From Acidobacteriota bacterium (lineage in GTDB: Bacteria; Acidobacteriota; Terriglobia; UBA7540), in the NCBI GenBank assembly GCA_021828225.1, contig JAKASH010000177.1:1-6474 (forward strand): 6,474 nt of DNA. The letters run 5' to 3'. The notes under the pieces were generated by a model that worked only from the letters and a program-made list of their open reading frames with translations, was not told where the DNA came from and did no database searches. Shown here one piece after another: positions 3,622-6,474 of the stretch. Numbering within the stretch: the stretch's first letter is position 1; the number at the start of each line of letters is the position of its first letter. Position numbers and translations under genes: made by a program.

Positions 3622-6474
3622 ACCGTGAGCAGGCCCGCAGCCTCGTGCGGAAAACTTTTACCCAGCCGTTCGACCGCCAGCGGTACGCAGAGTTCATCGG
3701 CAACCTTCTCAACCATTTGGATTACTCCAAAGAATTCAACTGCAACCGGCAATACGTAAGGGACGCCTTCAAACCTCATATCAACCGGTACGAACGCCTC
3801 GCCACATTCACCACTCCGGACCAGCGAAAGATCGATATCCTGGTCGTCTACTTAGCGGACGATTCCAAGCTCACCCGTGCCCGCACAGCCCTGCGCAACT
3901 TCGTCGCCGATTACTTGAAGCAGCGTGGCCGAAAAAACGCCGCTCTCGTGGCCTTCGTCTCGCCATCCGACTCGGCCTGGCGCTTCTCCTATGTCCGGAT
4001 GGAGTATGCCACCATCGAAAAGCCCTCCGGCGAAATCGATGCCGAGGAGCGCCTCACGCCCGCCCGGCGATTCTCTTACTTGGTCGGGCCGGCCGAAAGC
4101 TGTCACACCGCACAAACACGTTTCCTGGCCCTGCTGCAAAACACGCAATCCGACCCATCGCTAGCCCAGATCGAAGAAGCGTTCAGCGTTGAGGCGGTCA
4201 CCAAGGAATTTTTCGCTCGCTACAAGGATCTCTTCATCGAGCTCAAGGAGGGGTTGGACCGCCTGGTGGCCTCCAATCGAACCATCGCTGACGAGTTCAC
4301 CGCACGCAAAATCACCACTGCCGATTTTGCCAAGAAGCTCCTGGGGCAGATCGTGTTCCTCTACTTCCTTCAAAAGAAAGGCTGGCTCGGCGTGCCCAAA
4401 GCCGGCACCTGGGGCCAAGGACCGCACAATTTCTTGCGCAAGCTCGCCGATGGTGATTACGGCCAGTGGCGCAACTTCTTCAATGACACGCTGGAGCCAC
4501 TGTTTTACGATACCCTTGCCACCGACCGCGGCCACGAGGCCTGGTGCGACCGCTACGGCTGCCGCATCCCCTTTCTTAACGGCGGCCTGTTTGAACCTCT
4601 TGGCGGTTACGATTGGCACAAGACAGAAATATTGCTGCCCAACCGCCTGTTCACCAATACCGACCCGGTGGAGGAAGGCATCACCGGCACCGGCATCCTG
4701 GATGTCTTTGACCGTTACAATTTCACCGTCAATGAAGCCGAGCCGCTGGAAAAGGAAGTGGCCATCGACCCGGAAATGCTGGGCAAAGTGTTTGAAAATC
4801 TGCTGGAAGTCAAAGAGCGCAAATCCAAAGGCTCGTTTTACACCCCGCGTGAAATTGTCCAATACATGTGCCAGGAAAGCCTGATTAACTATCTCGACAC
4901 GGCAATCAATGGTGGCACAGACATTCCTGTCCGTAACCCCCCAAACCACCAAGGTGCCCCAGGCATTCCTGTCGGCACACCGGCTCAGGGTGAAACAGGC
5001 ATTCCTGCCTGCGTTTCAACCAACCAAGGTGAAACAGGCATTCCTGCCTGCGTTTCAGCCAACCAAGGTGGCACAGACATTCCTGGCTGTGTCTCAACCG
5101 CGGAAATTCACAAAACCAACCGCAATCTGCCCCATTGGACCAGAGAAGGCTCAGTCTATTGGATCACGTTCCGACTCGCCGATTCCATGCCACAGGAAAA
5201 ACTCAATGCCTGGCGGGCGGAACGGGAAATCTGGCTCCAACAACACCCCCAGCCGTGGAGTGATGAGGAGTGGAAACAATACGACGAAAGCGTAGGCGAA
5301 CGCCTGCAATCGTGGCTGGATGCCGGATACGGTTCATGCGCCCTTAGGCGGCCCGATGTCCGGCAAATTGTGCAGGATTGTCTGCTTCGCTTCGACGGCC
5401 GGCGGCTGTGGCTCCACGCCGCGGTCATCATGCCCAATCACGTCCATTTGCTTCTCGAACCCGTTGCCGGTAACGAATTGTCTGAACTCCTCAAGGGCAT
5501 CAAAGGTGCAAGCGCCCGCAAAGCCAACCAAATCCTGGGTAATACCGGGGCTGCCTTTTGGATGGATGAATCATACGACCACATTGTTCGCAGTGAGCGG
5601 CAGCGTCAACGCTTTATCCGCTACATAATGGAAAATCCTGTCAAAGCGAAACTGCCCGCCGGCCAGTTTTGGCTCCACCAAGGTGACACAGGCATTCATG
5701 CCTGTAAACTAACCCAAGGTGACACAGGCATTCCTGCCTGTATCCCATCAAAAACACCCAACCAGGTACAGGAAACACAGACAGGAATGTCTGTGCTACC
5801 ACAAACACCACTGACACAGACAGGAATGTCTGTGCTACCACTAACACAGACAGGAATGTCTGTGCCACGTTGTGACATTGAAACGTTCATCCACGAAGGT
5901 GACCGCATCGCGGATTATGACGCCGTTAAGGCCAACCATGGCATTGAGCTGCCCGCCGCCATAAAAACCAATGCCCGGCTATTGGATGAAAAACTCGCTG
6001 AAATCACCGTCTGCGATCCGGCCATCGGTTCTGGCGCATTTCCCGTCGGCATGATGCAGGAAATCGTGCGTGCCCGTTCCGCGCTTACCCCCTATTTCAA
6101 CGACAGCCATGAACGCTCCGCGTACCATTTCAAGCGTCACGCCATCCAGAACTGCCTTTATGGCGTGGACATTGATCCCGGCGCAGTGGAAATTGCCAAG
6201 CTTCGCTTATGGCTGTCGTTGGTGGTGGATGAAGAGGAAACCAAACGGATCAAACCGCTGCCGAACCTGGACTACAAGGTGGTCGTCGGCAATTCACTGC
6301 TGGGAATAGAGAAGACGCTATTCAACGAGAAATTATTCCAGCGGCTGGAGGAATTAAAGCCAAAATATTTCGACGAAACCGACAGCGACAAAAAACGCGA
6401 ATACCGGCAAGAAATTGACCGGATTATTCACCAGCTCACCAACGGCAACGAAACCTTCGATTTCGAGATATACT
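3618..6474 (+). CDS. Eco57I-like N6-adenine DNA methyltransferase with an in-frame REP/RAYT cassette (3' partial)
   Basis: This is predicted to methylate adenine N6 in DNA, as the modification (possibly also restriction) subunit paired with the upstream helicase-nuclease. It is open from ATG 3618 to the window end: 952 codons with no stop. Residues 1-about 400 are the N-terminal part of the family, with 'KIDILVVYL' near 71-79 and 'ARTALRNF' at 88-95; a nuclease activity there is possible but I see no clear catalytic set. Methylase motif X is GSFYTPREIV (405-414). Motif I, the AdoMet-binding DPAIGSGAF, is at 800-808. YGVDIDPGAVEIAKLRLWL from 848 is the motif II/III region. Catalytic motif IV (NPPY/F) and the target-recognition part lie beyond the window. 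Residues about 432-750 are foreign to the family: REP repeats, a full RAYT transposase domain (about 495-688), then more REP repeats, all in frame. Family sequence resumes at 'VPRCDIETFIHEGDRIADYD'. Without the insert, 633 residues of host protein are visible. Whether the fusion is an active methylase cannot be told from sequence. Confidence 0.88.
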   Translation, partial: MNREQARSLVRKTFTQPFDRQRYAEFIGNLLNHLDYSKEFNCNRQYVRDAFKPHINRYERLATFTTPDQRKIDILVVYLADDSKLTRARTALRNFVADYLKQRGRKNAALVAFVSPSDSAWRFSYVRMEYATIEKPSGEIDAEERLTPARRFSYLVGPAESCHTAQTRFLALLQNTQSDPSLAQIEEAFSVEAVTKEFFARYKDLFIELKEGLDRLVASNRTIADEFTARKITTADFAKKLLGQIVFLYFLQKKGWLGVPKAGTWGQGPHNFLRKLADGDYGQWRNFFNDTLEPLFYDTLATDRGHEAWCDRYGCRIPFLNGGLFEPLGGYDWHKTEILLPNRLFTNTDPVEEGITGTGILDVFDRYNFTVNEAEPLEKEVAIDPEMLGKVFENLLEVKERKSKGSFYTPREIVQYMCQESLINYLDTAINGGTDIPVRNPPNHQGAPGIPVGTPAQGETGIPACVSTNQGETGIPACVSANQGGTDIPGCVSTAEIHKTNRNLPHWTREGSVYWITFRLADSMPQEKLNAWRAEREIWLQQHPQPWSDEEWKQYDESVGERLQSWLDAGYGSCALRRPDVRQIVQDCLLRFDGRRLWLHAAVIMPNHVHLLLEPVAGNELSELLKGIKGASARKANQILGNTGAAFWMDESYDHIVRSERQRQRFIRYIMENPVKAKLPAGQFWLHQGDTGIHACKLTQGDTGIPACIPSKTPNQVQETQTGMSVLPQTPLTQTGMSVLPLTQTGMSVPRCDIETFIHEGDRIADYDAVKANHGIELPAAIKTNARLLDEKLAEITVCDPAIGSGAFPVGMMQEIVRARSALTPYFNDSHERSAYHFKRHAIQNCLYGVDIDPGAVEIAKLRLWLSLVVDEEETKRIKPLPNLDYKVVVGNSLLGIEKTLFNEKLFQRLEELKPKYFDETDSDKKREYRQEIDRIIHQLTNGNETFDFEIY
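4911..5100 (+). repeat. Left REP array: five direct copies
   Basis: Copies start at 4911, 4953, 4989, 5028 and 5067, with the pattern GGTGRMACAGRCATTCCTG. Intervals are 42, 36, 39 and 39 bases. The copies at 4989 and 5028 are nearly identical over 39 bases including the spacer, so they arose by tandem duplication. Each core is a hairpin of the type CAGGCA-TTCC-TGCCTG. The first, second and last copies have lost stem pairs. In the host frame the copies read GGTDIPV, GAPGIPV, GETGIPA (twice) and GGTDIPG, with no stop. Confidence 0.9.
5100..5681 (+). other. RAYT (REP-associated tyrosine transposase) domain, in frame within the methylase
   Basis: Residues about 495-688 of the fusion form a complete Y1/HUH single-strand transposase of the REP-associated type. 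Such proteins cut and join single-stranded REP hairpins. Visible features: the N-terminal 'NLPHWTREGSVYWITFRLAD' signature (LPHW 504-507); the HUH metal motif in MPNHVHLL, with H608 and H610; 'YDHIVRSE'; and the catalytic-type tyrosine Y669 in 'RYIMENPVKAKL'. Nothing essential seems missing. The 194-residue length is normal for a stand-alone RAYT. The oddity is the lack of gene boundaries: no ATG, GTG or TTG occurs in frame between 4911 and the ATG at 5187, which lies after the conserved N-terminus, and no stop follows. It can therefore only be produced as part of the methylase, unless a rare start such as CTG 5127 or a cryptic ATT is used. Confidence 0.88.
5682..5745 (+). repeat. Right REP array, two direct copies
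   Basis: Copies start at 5682 and 5718, 36 bases apart, in the same orientation as the left array. The second has a perfect 7-pair hairpin, ACAGGCA (5724-5730), TTCC, TGCCTGT (5735-5741). The first has loop TTCA instead of TTCC, which allows eight pairs. In the host frame they read GDTGIHACKLTQ and GDTGIPACIPSK. Another frame through the first copy meets TAA, so the host frame is the one kept open. Confidence 0.88.
5775..5868 (-). repeat. Right REP array, three inverted copies
   Basis: Copies start at 5775, 5814 and 5844 and read ACACAGACAGGAATGTCTGT, the reverse complement of the left-array unit. Each has a perfect 7-pair hairpin ACAGACA-GGAA-TGTCTGT (5777-5794, 5816-5833, 5846-5863). Intervals are 39 and 30 bases. 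In the host frame each reads TQTGMSV. The last copy ends in GTGCCAC and mirrors the first copy of the left array, making the termini inverted repeats. Confidence 0.9.

Larger units (their letters stand above)
4912..5868 (+). mobile_element. REP/RAYT cassette inserted in frame in the methyltransferase gene
   Basis: The element is bounded by its outermost REP copies. Reading inward, the left end (4912) and the reverse complement of the right end (5868) both begin GTGGCACAGACATTCCTGTC, and 22 of 23 bases match. Between them are ten REP palindromes and one RAYT transposase domain. The length is 957 bases, exactly 319 codons, and the host frame is kept on both sides. The exact junctions are uncertain by a few bases: 'GTGCCACGT' at the right end encodes V-P-R, which also looks like native methylase sequence. 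No target duplication is evident. The orientation is the same as the host gene. Confidence 0.85.

Noticed and set aside
4161..4952. 263-codon open frame on the minus strand opposite the methylase
   Set aside because: It is antisense to the methylase N-terminal half, which carries the recognisable motif X. No independent motif is seen.
4911..5100. Regular repeats resembling a CRISPR array
   Set aside because: The repeated unit is itself palindromic and varies between copies. Spacers are short and partly identical, spacing is uneven (36-42), and inverted copies exist on the other side of a RAYT domain.
4909..5295. Small open frame giving 'AQTFLSV' repeats, and similar minus-strand frames at 4906-5097, 5641-5868 and 5696-5908
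   Set aside because: These are REP palindromes read in other frames. Such repeat peptides are commonly mis-called as hypothetical proteins.
5187..5681. Separate transposase gene starting at ATG 5187
   Set aside because: This start would remove the conserved 'LPHW...YWITFRLAD' part of the RAYT fold and has no clear ribosome binding site.
4911..5868. Intein as the explanation for an in-frame protein insertion
   Set aside because: There is no Cys/Ser at the left junction, no His-Asn followed by a nucleophile at the right junction, and no Hint motifs. The content is a RAYT domain and REP DNA.

Overview
The window holds a two-gene, restriction-like defence operon on the + strand, preceded by about 400 bases of repeat-rich intergenic DNA. 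The base composition is GC-rich. Several dispersed repeat types are present: palindromes of the form GGTGACACAGGCATTCCTG, 'aaccacgaaa..cacgaag' and 'aaccacggatcacacggat' repeats, and a GCCGACGC/GCGTCGGC hairpin. From memory these are typical of Verrucomicrobiota and related PVC genomes. The assignment is an inference and no marker gene is present to confirm it.

Region 1 (1-402) has no convincing gene. It carries degenerate 'cacgga/cacgaa' repeats, two copies of a GC-rich hairpin repeat, and a possible promoter (TTGTTC, 17 nt, TAGAAT) placed so close to the first ATG that the transcript would be nearly leaderless. Region 2 (403-3621) encodes a 1072-residue protein with an N-terminal phospholipase-D-type nuclease domain followed by a complete SNF2-like superfamily 2 helicase. 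Region 3 (3618 to the window end) encodes an Eco57I-like N6-adenine DNA methyltransferase. It overlaps the helicase gene by ATGA and has its own GGAGG ribosome binding site. The pair fits an ATP-dependent restriction-modification type anti-phage module: the methylase would mark self DNA, and the helicase-nuclease would translocate on and cut non-self DNA.

The most unusual feature lies inside the methyltransferase gene. Between methylase motif X (GSFYTPREIV, residues 405-414) and motif I (DPAIGSGAF, residues 800-808) sits a complete REP/RAYT cassette of about 957 bp (4912-5868). It has five REP palindromes on the left, a full REP-associated tyrosine (HUH, Y1) transposase domain, and five REP palindromes on the right, the last three inverted. 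The methylase reading frame runs through all of it without a stop and continues into an intact methylase core. The cassette is exactly 319 codons long, and all ten REP copies sit in a fixed codon phase for their orientation. The transposase has no ATG, GTG or TTG start of its own ahead of its conserved domain and no stop, so as written it can only be made as an internal domain of a methylase-transposase-methylase fusion. The methylase gene is cut by the window end before its catalytic motif IV (NPPY/F).
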